From positions 3,828,501 to 3,892,500 of the forward strand of contig JAKNDB010000107.1 in assembly GCA_024305405.1 (NCBI GenBank): 64,000 bases of DNA, given 5' to 3'. Below, in pieces: positions 37,712-50,775 of this stretch. The notes under the pieces are model-generated. The model saw only the letters and a program-made list of their open reading frames with translations, was not told the origin of the DNA and did not search any database. The first letter of the stretch is position 1, and each line of letters opens with the position of its first letter. A program made the position numbers and the translations under genes. This stretch comes from Dirofilaria immitis. Taxonomy: Eukaryota > Nematoda > Chromadorea > Rhabditida > Onchocercidae.

Positions 37712-40700
37712 AACTACTGTTGATACTACTGAAATGCCGATAACAGCAAAAGAATTAGTAAATGCGCCGATTGATTCCGATCAAAATAGTAAATTGATAC
37801 CACCTATTATTCATGAATTACCTTTGTCAACAATAACAACAATTGATGAATCATTATCATCATCTCTATCAACATCATCATCATTGATAGCAACAGATAT
37901 GGCAGGAACTAATATAGATGCTTGTTCAAATATTCAATGTCAAAATAATGGTATATGCGTTGGTGGAACGGTAAATTTTAATTTTCTAATTAGAATATTT
38001 AATTCTATCATGATAAAAGGTATGCCTTAGAAATGATAACGTTTTGCCATTATCAGTTGACTTTTAGTGATTATAAACGATTGATTAATGTGTTGGGGAG
38101 TTAAAATTATGAAAATAAATTTACAAATTCATATTTATAAAATCAAAATATTATTATCCATTAATGGTAAAAATGGGCGAGGAAGAATGATTTATGATTA
38201 AATCATTGGTTTTATTGATAATATGCAAATTTTTAATCTTTCAGGCTGTATGCATTTGTCCAGAAGGATTTCTTGGATCACAATGTGAAATAAACTTATG
38301 TGCTAATGTAAGATGTATGAATGATGGTATTTGTCGAGCAAATGGTAATATACCACATTGTCAATGTCGACCAGGTACCACTGGAACATTCTGTGAACAG
38401 GTTTTCAATTATTACTTCTTTTAAACTATTAATTAGTTGCTATAAACATATACAGTATTATCTAACATTTATTTAAACTTAATTAATTAATTAAGCTCGA
38501 AAATTAACTTTTTTTTGAAGCATTCTCTAATTATCATTCATTTATGAAGAAATGATGCAAAACAATGTCAAATAATATTTCATATTTTATATATCTCGAA
38601 AATATACTTTTAAATTTATTTGAAAGTGTTCATTTTTGCATCAGAAAAATGATAAATAATTTCGAGAAAATATAATTTATTAAATAATTAATTATTCTAA
38701 TTAATATCTTAATTTTATTGATTATAATATTACATAGGTGGTTTGTAATCCACGATGTGAGCAAGGTGGTATTTGTGAACTAGCAGGTAATGTATCAGTA
38801 TGTCGATGTCCAAAAGGAAAATTTGGCATTAATTGTAACATTATTGATACGTGCTATATCAAGTTCGTATTATTTTTTTTAAATTTGAAATGGATTGAAA
38901 TTATATTTTGAAAATCGAATATAATGAAATCTCGGAAAGATTAGTTTCAAATAAATATATAATCAATTTTATTTGATAAGTTTAATCATAAAATTATAAT
39001 TTGCTCATAATTTTTATCTTTTCTCTTTCACTTTTATATCCTTCTCTATTATTTCGTTTCAAAAAAATAAACAAAGAAATAATAAGAAAGAATGGAAAAT
39101 TGAACGAGATGGAAAAAACGAAAGGTCAAAGGTGAAATGTAATAAAGAATGAAACGAAAAAGAAAAAAGTCCTAAAAGTTATAAAATTTTTTCAAATAAT
39201 TTAATGCAAAATAGTATGTATTTCTCAATTAAGATTATTATTCTTATTATTTCTTAGGTAAATATATCAGGTAATATGATACTTTTAGTAATGAAGCATG
39301 CAGTAGATATGATGATGATGCTCGTTGTCAGTTGGATTCTGATAATTTTGCATTAATTTCTCCAATTCCTATCAATGCTACATTTAAATGTCTTTGTCTG
39401 AATGAACGATCCGGTTAGTTTTTGTAAATATATGCGAGAATTTTATATAAAATATGCATAATACTAAAGATATTAATATTGATTGATTGATTCTTATGCA
39501 TATCCATCAAATACAAACAAAGATTGCTCAAAATGAGAGATAATTGGAGAGATATAATATAATACATAATGAAATAAAAATATTGCAAAAAAAAACTTTA
39601 AAAATATGCGTAATGTTAAAGAATAGCAATATTGATTGATTGTCAATTTTCTTTCGACATATCAGTAAAGTCTAATAAAGTTTAATCGTTTATTTATTTT
39701 CTAAATTCATTTTATCATTAAGCGCATTAAATTTTCGCTTTTCAGAATGGATTGACTGCAAAGAGCTATCGAAAAATGCTAATATTCCAATAACAGAAGC
39801 TTCTATCACAACTACAATGAGTATACTACATCCTGATATTATAACTTCGACAATTCATCAGGAAACTCCAGAACAACTTCGATCTACTCAGCATATTATT
39901 TCACTATTTCAGAATCATCCACATTTTTCAAATCTATTTCCAAATCCATTCCTGTTACCATCTCTCACAAATACCACAATGGCACCATCATCTTTCATTC
40001 ATCCTAATACGGATTTCCATCAGTTTCATGAATTCGGGCTGAATACAACATCTTCATCCTTAAACAGGTCAAATTTGTTGATAACGTAATTTGTCATTTA
40101 TTTGATAATTATCAGCTTAACTTAACCTTTACGTCAAATATCTTTTAGGTAAATCTTTCTGAGATTATTAAATATGAAAATATGAGCATTACCATATTTG
40201 ATTTTTGCAGGCCTAAAGGATTATTTCCGGAGTTGCTACCAGCAATTTCAGAATCGCCAGTATCATCTTTATCCGATACTATAATTCCTACTTCAGTTTC
40301 ATCAACAATATTGCCACTATTCATCACTCCAAAATCTCCCTTACAATTCAATCATCTCAATATATCTCCGGAATCTTTTCAACCTTCAAAACCAGCAACA
40401 ACAACAACAACAACAACAGCAACAACAACAACAGAAGCAGCAACAACAGCAACGACGATGACAACAATGATGATGACAACAACAACAACGAAAATGTTGA
40501 TGACAACGGCCCTGTTATCAGGGCATCCTGAATCTCAGGATTTTATAGATTCTACTACTGGATTACCAACTGTTGAAATAACAACTCTAAATACACTTGG
40601 AGAAAATACTGATGAAGCATCAGATAAACTTGTTGATGGAAAGATGACTATTGAACCTTCGCCTTCATCATCAGTTGAGCAATTTCCTACTATAACATCA

Positions 40701-42302
40701 CTACCAGAAATGATAATCGGTAATACTTCAAATAATGAGCTAGTTACAACCCCAGAATTTTTAACCGATATACCAGATACTTTGGAGGAACAAACGACGG
40801 CAATTATTGATGGAGATAGTATATCACAAATCGATCTATTTACACCAGATGCATCAGATGCATCAGATGCACCAGATACACCAGATAGATCAGATACGCC
40901 AAATAAACCAGAAATTGATAAGTCAATATTGATTTCTAAAATTACTAATGTTACTGAGAATAATTTATCCAATCAGTTTGTATCTACAACAACGAGATTT
41001 TCTTCAACATTAGAAATTCACGAAAAAGAAGAGAAGATAGAGGATGAAAATTGGAATTGGTCAGAAAGTTTTACAAAATCTATCGAAGAGATAGAACAGG
41101 TAAATTATTAACAAAATTTAGAAAAGATAAACGGTTAATGAAATTTTTAAAAAAAAGAAAAATTAATTGTACCAATGCTTACGAACATTATTGACAAATA
41201 GAAATTTTTATTTGATAAAATTTACGAAAAAGGAAATGTTTTCAAATTCATAATTTTCCGAACAAATTTCAAATATATTTTTATTAAAAGAATTAAATTT
41301 AAAATGAGAAAATAGCATTTTAGATAAATGCTATCATAGTGAAAAGATACTTTAATAAAAAATATGGTTTAATTATAATAATTTTAATTTATAATAAGGA
41401 TAATTTGAATAAAGATAATTTCTTTTTCTTTTTATTTATTCTTGAATTATATTATTATAGACAACAACAATAGCTGTAGATGACTTCAAAACAGAATCAC
41501 AGCAAACATTCGATGAAGATAAAGTGAAGTTTGTAAAATTGACAATTGGTCTACCAACGACGACATTAGTTTCAACTTTTGATCATCATTCAGATAGTGC
41601 TATTAGCAATGATACCGATACTGTGAGAAGTGGTGCATCATCTTGGGCAATTGCTTTAGCCATTATTTTCGGTAAATATATTTTAATTTAATTTCTATCA
41701 AAAAGTCCCCTCATGAATTATACAAATTCTCGTCACTCATAGAATGATAATGGGAATATGATGGTAATAATAATTATGATTAGAGTAATAAAAATATGAT
41801 AATAATAACAGTGGGAATATGGTAGCAATAATCGAGATAATATCATAATTTAATCGTAATAATATCATGCTTCCTTTAACTGTGAGAAAAACATTGAGAA
41901 TTCTTTCTACATTCAAATGGTAACACCTTAACCTTGGATAATTAATCCTCAAAAATTTTTTTTTATGTTTACGGCAATAATATTAGAGATATGATAAAAT
42001 GATAATTCGAATATAATGATAATAACACTAAACTTTGCATTTTCATGCATAACAATCGATCAGTTTCTTTTGTTTTTCAAATTTCATTGTTACAAACATA
42101 AATTTTAATGGTATATAATCGTGATGCTTACATTTTAGCAATGCTGATATTAGCGGGAGCATGTGCTACGTTAATATTTCGTTACGTACGTCGCTCACGT
42201 AAACTCCACGGAAAATATAATCCAGCACGTGAAGAAAGTATACTGTCAAGCAGCTACTCAATGCCTATGGCTACCGTTACTAAGGAAGAACGGCTTATTT
42301 AG
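34446..42302 (+). CDS. eat-20: Crumbs-like EGF-repeat transmembrane protein, probable EAT-20 orthologue
   Basis: This is a single-pass membrane protein of the Crumbs family, which marks the apical domain of epithelia and binds PALS1-type PDZ and FERM partners. C. elegans EAT-20 is a small member needed for pharyngeal function. Exons: 34446-34651, 35414-35505, 35918-36058, 36806-36957, 37483-37970, 38245-38400, 38738-38862, 39289-39413, 39746-40067, 40211-41099, 41461-41671, 42139-42302. All eleven junctions are GT-AG and in phase. One base is missing in exon 4 (T-run 36885-36889); with it the product is 1023 residues. Order: a unique N-terminal region (1-290) running into a Thr-rich stretch (to about 340), EGF repeats 345-445, a fourth Cys cluster 451 onward, a Ser/Thr-rich stalk to about 955, a membrane helix at about 960-983, then RRSRKLHGKYNPAREES and the end KEERLI. 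GxYxP with Arg and Glu is the FERM-binding motif and ERLI the PDZ ligand of Crumbs. No laminin-G domain was seen, favouring EAT-20 over CRB-1. The first exon is uncertain. Confidence 0.88.
36806..36957 (+). other. eat-20: Crumbs-like gene exon 4, carrying a one-base frameshift
   Basis: The exon enters in phase with exon 3 (QQGPRCFREMIVQNEQLKNC, then PPKLQRN) but must leave in a different frame to match exon 5. The exit frame reads MSLECNCPIPTRNDNTNIIN, while the literal entry frame gives HWNVIVQYQHGMII. Both ends are fixed by splice phase. The switch falls in the run of five T at 36885-36889; a sixth T gives RNFFQEMSLECNC. Confidence 0.8.
37483..38862 (+). other. eat-20: Crumbs-like gene exons 5-7: Thr-rich segment and three EGF repeats
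   Basis: Exon 5 has a run of about 14 Thr (ACC/ACT/ACA codons, 37672-37713) and ends in the first half of EGF1. EGF1: CSNIQCQNNGICVGGT, then AVCICPEGFLGSQC across the 37970/38245 intron. EGF2: CANVRCMNDGIC, then CQCRPGTTGTFC. EGF3: CNPRCEQGGIC, then CRCPKGKFGINC. All six cysteines of each are present. None has an Asp/Asn-x-Asp/Asn-Glu/Gln calcium-binding start. Introns fall in phase 0 inside EGF1 and between EGF2 and EGF3. Confidence 0.92.
38852..39765 (+). other. eat-20: Crumbs-like gene: divergent fourth EGF-like Cys cluster across exons 7-9
   Basis: After EGF3 the product reads TCYINNEACSRYDDDARC, then about 20 residues, then CLCLNERSGEWIDC. The six cysteines in the order C-C-C-C-x-C-C fit an EGF fold with an enlarged third loop. 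It is split over exons 38738-38862, 39289-39413 and 39746 onward, with in-phase joins. The EGF assignment is inferred. Confidence 0.6.
39766..41640 (+). other. eat-20: Crumbs-like gene: Ser/Thr/Pro-rich stalk (exons 9-11)
   Basis: A long mucin-like extracellular region of about 340 residues. Exon 10 (40211-41099) contains a Thr/Ala/Met-rich run near 40393-40510 encoded by CAA/CAG/ATG-type triplets read as ACA, GCA and ATG. It also has a short Asp-rich repeat DASDASDAPDTPDRSD (40849-40896). It has several N-x-S/T sites. It is probably O-glycosylated and elongated. Confidence 0.85.
41461..42302 (+). other. eat-20: Crumbs-like gene: membrane helix and cytoplasmic tail (exons 11-12)
   Basis: The helix is split by the last intron: WAIALAIIFG in exon 11, AMLILAGACATLIF in exon 12. 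A stop-transfer RYVRRSRK follows. The tail is about 40 residues: a FERM-binding-type motif around GKYNPAREE and a C-terminal ERLI. In Crumbs these bind Moesin/Yurt-type FERM proteins and the PDZ domain of Stardust/PALS1. Confidence 0.93.
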
Positions 42303-45300
42303 TTATTTGTTTACTTTAATTTTATTTGCTATCAGTAATTTTTGACCTTAAAATGACATCATATAATGTTTATTTACATTTTCACTTATGTTAATGTATG
42401 TGATTCAATGTTTATATTTATTTGAATTTATATTTTTGCACATTTACGTATAGTATAATTAGTCATTTAAACCGTCAATTTATTAAATTGTTAAACAATG
42501 ATAAGATATGAAATATCGTATACGAACAAAATAAGCAATATCATACTTAAATATTCATCTTTACTATGAAATTATTTAAATTCAAATTAACATATGTCAA
42601 TTCAGAGAGAAGACGAAAAAAACTACCATTACGGTATGAATCGTTATTGGAAGTATAGTATAATATTTTTGCTACAATAACATTAAATTATGTAATCATA
42701 TAAATTAGAAAATTAAAAATTTTATTTCCGGAAAATGATCGCTATTGTAAAAAGTTTAATTTTTTTTGAAGTTGAAGAAGAAACTAGTGCAGCTAGCTAC
42801 AGTATGAATTGTAATTAAAGATTCGGTACGTTTGCTACAGTAACATTAAGCTTAAAACCATATTATTTAGCATAGAAATTTCATAATTTTTTCATAAAAT
42901 TATTTTTATTGTAAAAGTTCTTTTACTAAAAACATATGAATATTTTTCTCGGGTGAGTTTGTCTGTTTTTTTTTCATTTTCAACTGCATTGAGCATTCTT
43001 GAAGCTACAACTTTATATATATTTATATTTATGTATGTGTCAATTTGTTATATCCATTTGTTGTTCACTTATCTAATTTTTTTCGGGAATATTTGAATTA
43101 TGTATATTTTTGTATCTTTGTTATTTCATTGCTTAAGCCTTTTAGCAAAATAATGAATGATTGATTTAATTCAAGTGATTAATCAAAAGAAATCGTTACA
43201 CTAAAAATTTATTCCAGTGATTTGTTAGTGAAAAAATGGGAAATTATGCAACAAAATATTTCATTTTGAAAAATTTCGTAGAGAAATTAATCAAATATTT
43301 AACTGAAATTTTTGATTGAATTATTTATTATTACAGATTATTTATCATTACTACTCTTTTAAACTAATTATTATTTATCAATGAGAGATACATGTAATGA
43401 TATCCTAGAATAGCCCGAAATGTCGATGACTGATACTGTTACTGCTAAGAATTTAAAAATTAGATTAGATAGATAAGAAACTTGCAGAAGCTATATTTAA
43501 ATATTCAGAGTACTTCATTACTATCAAACTTCATATTTTTATCATGCATTTCAAAATATTTAATTTTTATGCTAATGAATAGTGAGTGAATAAAGGAATT
43601 TCCTTAATTTACACTATGCTATTATTCTCGAGAAATTATAATAATAGATACTTTGAGTAGAATATTCCCTTAAATTTTTATGACCTATTTTTCTCTTTTT
43701 TGTTTTTACAATTTAATTAATTATTACTATGCTTAAAAGAATTATATTTTCGTTTTTTTTTATTCTTTCATTTGAATGCTCAAAATGTTTCTATTTTTTA
43801 TTTTTAATTTGAAAAGTTTTTTTTTTTTATAATCTTAGATTTTCTAAATGATTTATCATTTTATATCAATGAAAATAATCAAAAATTGTCTATCATTTTT
43901 ATTACATTGAATTATATAATTTATTCAATATGATATCAACAATTATTTAAATAATCCGATAAATGTTGCCAATTTTGGTGTTATTTTTAAACAAAATATT
44001 ATGTTATATATTTTATTTTTAATTTAATTTGTTTTCTTTTATATTACGATTATTATTAGTATTAATATTAATATTCACTATTATTTATTATTATTATTAT
44101 GAAGTAAATTTTTCATTGATCTAAACGATATAAAGTAATGAATAATCGTCTAAAAGGAAAATTTTTAAAAATGAAAATATTTATAGGAAGTAATGGAGTC
44201 TAATTTTGTAAAATGGCAATATTTATTTATCAGATAAGTTGAATGTTTTTGTAATGCTAAATTAATTAAGATCAAAAATACAATATTATTAGTACAACTT
44301 AGCAACTTTATTTAATTACATGGATTTAAAATAGAAGAGTTTTGCATTTCAATAATTTAAATTTTAGTATTATTTAAGGATTTGAAAAATTCAAACTTTG
44401 AATAACTTTAATTTTACAACTTTAATCGTCAGAGATTAACAAAAATTTCAAATGTTATTAAAATTTTAATTAAGCAATTTTGATTTCATTACTGTAATTT
44501 AAATGAACGAATCGTAAAATAAATTTTTTAAGAGATTTAAATGAATGAATGAAATTTAAAATAATTTTAAAAATTCATTTTCATCGTATAACTATTACAA
44601 ATAAATTGTGTCTAATTTCTTAGCAAAAATAAACCTTTCAATTTACCTTTGTTACATAAATTACAAATAAAATTTCTAATCAAAACTTTAGTTATAAATT
44701 TTTTCCATTTTAACAATAAAAAATGGCCTTCTGATTACTTTGCTTTCGCTAATTTGTTTTCCTTTTTGTCTTAATTAATTTAAAATTTTCTCTTTATTTT
44801 TAGTATATTCACAATTATTGTTTTATCAAATTGCGTTCAATTAAAATTGAAAATTTATTTATCTAAATACTATAAGAAATCAAATATTATGAGACAATAT
44901 TATTTTCCCGTCAAATGCATGTGGAAAAGATTTCGAGATATTATCATATCATTCGTAACTATCATTTGTATTTCGTTCCTACTTTTAAAAATATAAAATA
45001 AAATTTTTTCATTTGCATTTCATACAATTTTCAGTTTTAAATTTTAAGTTTTAAATTAATTTTTATCCTAACTATACATATTTCATATACATATATATAT
45101 CGAAAATATGTCAAAGAATTTGCTGAAATTATATACTATAATATTATTATTTAATTAATTAAATAAAAATACACCATAAAAATTCATAAAATATTTGTTA
45201 TTAATATATTATATTTTACATACTATTAAATATTGATGTTTGATACATTATCCATGCAGAATATTATCTTTTTCATATAAAAGAATGGCGCTGATGATAT

Positions 45301-45689
45301 AATTTAAAATCACGTGACATAAAAATTTGACGTAAAATTCACACAAGATGAATTCCAATTTTAAATATTTGCTAAAAAAATATTTTTGCAGATTCCATTA
45401 TATATGTATGTATATCTTCAATTGATGAAAAAGAGCTAACCAATTGCAAACCTTGGCTCTTTTATAATTAGCTAATTTAGTTGCAAACAAATATTAGCAA
45501 TATTGTGCAATTTTAATGCTTTATTCTTTTATTATATGTATATTTCCATTTTTTTTAATTTTTTCTTTTTACTAACAAATCTTTGTCGTTTATATTTGAC
45601 AAAAAAATTTGAATTTAATATAAATTATAAAATAGCAAATAAAGTCAACTTATATCAAAAGTGATATTTGATCAAGAAGCTATTTATTG

Positions 45690-46380
45690 ACATATAAATA
45701 TGAAGAAATACTATACGGATGATAATATGAGAGAGAAGTTTGAAAAATGGAAAATGTTTCAAGATCGATCATCAAAAATCAACAATGACAATTTGAAATT
45801 GTTCATTAAAATTGATAATTTCAAATTTAAACGAAAATCTACCGGAACATTTAATGATAACATTTTTGGCCTATGTTCATTTCAATAATTGACCGACAGT
45901 TAAAGAAATTCCATTTTGAAGTTTAGTCCTCGATTAATCTATGATGCAATATCGAATCAATTCTTCATGAGATTACGACGTATGATAAAAGTGCGATATG
46001 ACGTGCTACAAAAGTGCATGCATATAACGCAACATTAACAACTATTTCGATGGATAAATGAAGATACCAGATAAACAACTTTTCATTGTTGAAATTGAAA
46101 ATAGATCAAGTTTCATGATTGTCATTACCTCAGATTTTTGAATCTTGGAGAAACTTATCACGTTTGAAAAGTTTCCGCACAAAAAATCAATAAAATAAGA
46201 CTGATCACTCTACTTTCATTTGATATTGTCAGATAATCAGCGCTTCAAAGTTAGGAGAATTGACATTTTAATTATGCCTCATTCATTATACCAATCTAAT
46301 TATTCATCATTATGTCTCCAAATTTTAACGGAATCATGGAGAAATGCTTTTACAGTTTTATGAAAAAAAAAACAAAAACT
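45690..46380 (+). mobile_element. Possible decayed mariner-like transposase fragment
   Basis: This block is less A+T-rich than its surroundings. It contains a 62-codon open frame at 45700-45888 (MKKYYTDDNMREKFEKWKMF) and, further on at about 46210-46365, a frame reading FHLILSDNQRFKVRRIDI and then MPHSLYQSNYSSL. The DN followed by a P-H-S-x-Y-x-S pattern faintly recalls the DNARPH...HPPYSPDL region of mariner transposases. No terminal inverted repeats or TA target duplication were found, and the match is weak. Confidence 0.15.
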
Positions 46381-48488
46381 TTCGAAAGTTAAGTTCGTCG
46401 AATATCAAAATGCAATCAAATCGTTAATGTTATAAGAATAAATAAACTTATTTTTCTCACTTTCAAAAATGTATTATTTTATCATAGTTCCCTTTTTTGA
46501 TCAATAAAACAAACTATTTAAAACTCAATTTTGTAATTATTTCAGCATTAATTAAAAAGTTTTTAACATTTTGTACCTTTTAAATTTCCTAATTTTTTTA
46601 TTTTATTATTAAAACAGACATTATAGCATATTATAAAGTTCATTTTTATAATAATAATAACTATATATATCTCTCTCTCAACTGATATTTATGAAAAACG
46701 AACCAAAATTAATGATAACTTGATAAAGTATAAGAAATTGTTGATTAATCTGGCTTATCATAAGCTTTTTGATTGAGTAACATGAAGAATCGTTATCATT
46801 TGTTTTCAATTTGAAACTAGGTAAATATTTCACCTACGGAATTAATAATGCATTAGTAGGAATGAATAATTTGATAAGAAGTGATGATATGATCATTAGA
46901 TGTGATCTAATAGAAGATAGATTATTAGTATTAATAAATGCTATTTATGAAAAAATGGTATTATGATAATAACTTTTACAGAATATCAATTTTATTATTA
47001 AATATTTGATTTCTTTTTATTTGCAGTAAATTTGCTAATAATATTATGAATTAATTTTTTTCAACAAAAATAATTTTTTTTCTTTTTAAACCTTAGACTA
47101 AATAATACAAAAATAAATAATTTCATTCATTCAAAAACAAAAAACTAAAAAAACTTTTGTTTTTAAATTACCAAAATTTATAAATTTTCATTTTATTTGC
47201 TTATTATTTATCGAATTTGATTTCATATCATTAAAGAACTTTTATTATTTTTTTCGCTCCATTAACAATCAGCTCAAAATTTTTTCCCCTTTTTTTTTTT
47301 ACATCAAACAATTTTAACTTTATTTGATTACGGTAGATGAATATTATTAATATGCAGTTGCATTCGAACTGCAAAAATATTTCTCGATGACATCAATTTT
47401 GGGAAAGAGAAAAAATATGATGCTGGAAAATTGCTTAGCAATTTCATTTTTTTATTTAAAAAAAACATTTTAAATTATTATCAAAATTTAACAAAATTAT
47501 TATTATAAAGTTAGTTAATTTATATATGAAATATGATATAAAATTTAATCAATTTAAATATATCATAATATTTTAATCATTTTTTTCTTTTTTCCTTTGT
47601 CTAATAATCTATTGAATATTTGATAAAATATATTGTTTTATTATATATCAATGAATTTAATTAAATTAAATTCTTCATTACAGATATATATATATATATA
47701 TATGTCTGTAAGATTTTCATCATAATTTTGCAGAGGAATAATTTGATTATTGATTTAATATTAATAATAGAATATAAATATAAAAATTTATACCAATTCC
47801 TACTTACTTTAACAAAATTATTTTTGCTTAACTTTTAGAAGAGATCATAAATGATTTAAATATATTCGTATTAATAATCACAATAAATTAAATTAATTAA
47901 TATTAAAGGTAAAAAGCAAATTTTCTGAATTAAAAATGTTGTAAACATATTAGAAATAATGTATATTTCGCATAATTAATTAATAATATTTTTATTATAT
48001 AATTCATACTATTTTGTGAAGAATTAATTTCTGAAAATATATACTTTTAACTACAAAACACACATTTAAATTAAATTTTTTTGTTGACTAAATAATTTGT
48101 AATCATTGCTTTTAAAATTATTTTAATTACAAAGTTTTTCTGTTTTCATGCGAAATGAACTGATGGAAATATGTTGGAAAATAAGATTAAGTTAGTTAGA
48201 TGAATAAAGATATAGTGGAAAAGATGAGAGTTCGAGAAAGAAAGAAAACATAAGCTTATCAATTTCCCAAAATTTCATATAATTTAATCATCTATCCTTT
48301 TAGCTTTCCCCTTTGTTTAGCAAATGATGTCATTTGAAATTTGTAATTTAATATCCTATAAAGCTAGCAAACTGATATCATCATCGAGAATAGAAAATCG
48401 AGAATTCACGTTATCTATAAATATGTGCGTATATGTGTAATATATATTTACTACAAAAATGTTACTAAAATCTAAAAACATTTCTCGT

Positions 48489-48588
48489 GATAGAAAAAAA
48501 GAAAAGATAACAAAAGTAATGATAGAAAAAAGAAAAGATAACAAAAGTAATGATAGAAAAAAGAAAAGATAACAAAAGTAATGACAAA
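48489..48588. repeat. Minisatellite, 31-32-bp unit, three copies
   Basis: The unit is GATAGAAAAAAGAAAAGATA followed by ACAAAAGTAAT. The first copy has one more A. The copies are otherwise identical, so expansion is recent. Confidence 0.93.
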
Positions 48589-50584
48589 GAAGCATTAAAA
48601 TAAATTGAAAAGTTTTATAATTTTTTTTCATCACAAATTTCAGAATATTATTATAATAAAAATGCAAAAATAAAAAAAAAAAAGAGCAATAAAATTTGAT
48701 ATTTGTATAATATCAAAATGATTGAAATAAAAACGAATAAATAATATTAATTAAAATATAAATAAAATATTAATTAAAATATCAACAAATATTCAAAGAA
48801 TAATTTTTTAAAAAATAATAAAAGTTGAAATTTTTAAAGAGAAATTTGTCTTAATCAATAGCTAATATTATTGAAAAAAAAGAAAATAAGAAAGAGAAGA
48901 AAAAAAGACGAATGGAATTAAATAATTGAAATAGAAGGTAGAATAATAGAAAGGCTTAATAAGCTTAATTATTATAGTGAAAGTTTCCATTCAAAAACTT
49001 TTTTAATTTAAAGCAACGAATGAAAACTAATAAATACGGAAGGGACGAGAAAAAATTTTCACTTTTCTTTTTCAACTTTCACTTTTTTCTCTCAAATTTC
49101 CACATTTTTTCTTTTCTTTTTTTGGCTTAATAATTTTTTAACATTTTTTTATATTCTCTTCATTTCATCTTCTCTTTCTTATTTTCTAATATTGTTATGT
49201 GACAAAAAGTGACACACACATCAATTTCTTCCTCCAAGTTTGTTTGATATGCAAAGTTGAATTATTTCATTCTTATTATTTAAAATATCGTTGATTTTTT
49301 TAGGCGTCGCATTTTCTCACATTTTAACGACAAAAAAAGCGAATATTAAATCGAAATTTCAGTTATTTATATTTATCACATGCAAAATGATAATTGTTTG
49401 CTTTATCATTCCAGTATCATCCTAACTGCTGTTGTTCCCATTTTAGATTTTTAATCAAATTCATTTTTCCCTGACAATTACTCTTTTTTTTCAAGTACCG
49501 GATAATTTAGATTGATTTTTTTCCAATCTAATATAATTCAAATATTAAATGATATAAATCTGATATAATCAAATATGCAAAACTTTCTTCAAATAATTCA
49601 ATCTTTCATTTTTAAATTTATAATAAAATTATTGTATTTTACTATTTAGGAATAATCCTCATATCCTATACGGTAGATAGTTCGACATTTCAATCAATGT
49701 GATCTTATCCGATCAATTAATCGATAATTTATTAATTCATGAAAACGAGAAAATTACTTTTAAATATCGAATATTTATTTCCTTTTATCTTATCAATATA
49801 TTATGATAGAAGGAATTATTCGAACGAAAAAGTTCAATTGCAATCTTTTTTCTTTTTTTTGATAATCAAAGAACAAGCAATGTCATATTATGCATGAGAA
49901 GTGATATTATCAGCAATTATTTATATTGCCTTTACCAATCGATTAGAAAACTTTTATTTTACATTTTTATATTTTTAAAATAATAATCTTCTTTTTCATT
50001 TCTAATTATAATATTTTTTTAGTTAAAGTTTTTTTTTTGAATATATCAAAAATTGAACTTTTAGATAAATCAAAAATATTCAACGATGAAAACATTAAAT
50101 CAATATGTTTCTGAATAATTTACTAAGTTCATTATTTTTCTTCGTAAATACATTTATTATATTCAAATTAAATTATCTTTCGCTGAAATAAATATTAGTA
50201 AAAATCTTACTATACATTTTAACACTTATTTCTTTGAATTAATTAAATTTCAATTATCATCCAATCAAATACATACATGTAAATAATTTATTTATATCGT
50301 ATATTATACTTTTTAATTATTATTGTTGCAAAATATAACGTTTAATCCATATTTATCAACCTTATTTCACGTCTTATAATTATTGATTTGTATAATTTCA
50401 CGTTACGTTTATTATATTATCTATTCAATTCACGTTATAATTAAACGGCTTAAATACAACGTTACGATGTTAGCTTCACATTCATTAAATTTTTTTCATC
50501 CTCTAATATTCATGCTATATTTTTTAAATACAATTTGAATTGGATTTTATAATTCACCCATTCATTATGAATCATTGAATTATA

Positions 50585-50775
50585 TTAAGATTATGAAGTA
50601 TATGAACCTTTAGATCATACTTAAGATTGTGAAGTATGTGAATCTTTAGATCATACTTAAGATTGTGAAGTGTATGAATCTTTAGATCATACTTAAGATT
50701 GTGAAGTATATGAACTGTTGAATTATACTTAGGACTGTAAAGTATATGAATCTTTAAATTATACTTAAAATTGTA
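50585..50775. repeat. 36-bp minisatellite
   Basis: The unit begins AAGATTGTGAAGTATATGAA and ends TCTTTAGATCATACTT, about five copies. More diverged copies, some with an inserted ATTTCATTTTATAAATC segment, continue to about 51085. Confidence 0.9.

Noticed and set aside
40535..40972. 145-codon minus-strand open frame opposite exon 10 of the Crumbs-like gene
   Set aside because: Antisense shadow of a Ser/Thr/Asp-rich coding exon that is in phase with its neighbours on the plus strand.
48356..48667. 103-codon minus-strand hydrophobic open frame
   Set aside because: Much of it is translation of the 31-bp minisatellite; no start context or splice signals.
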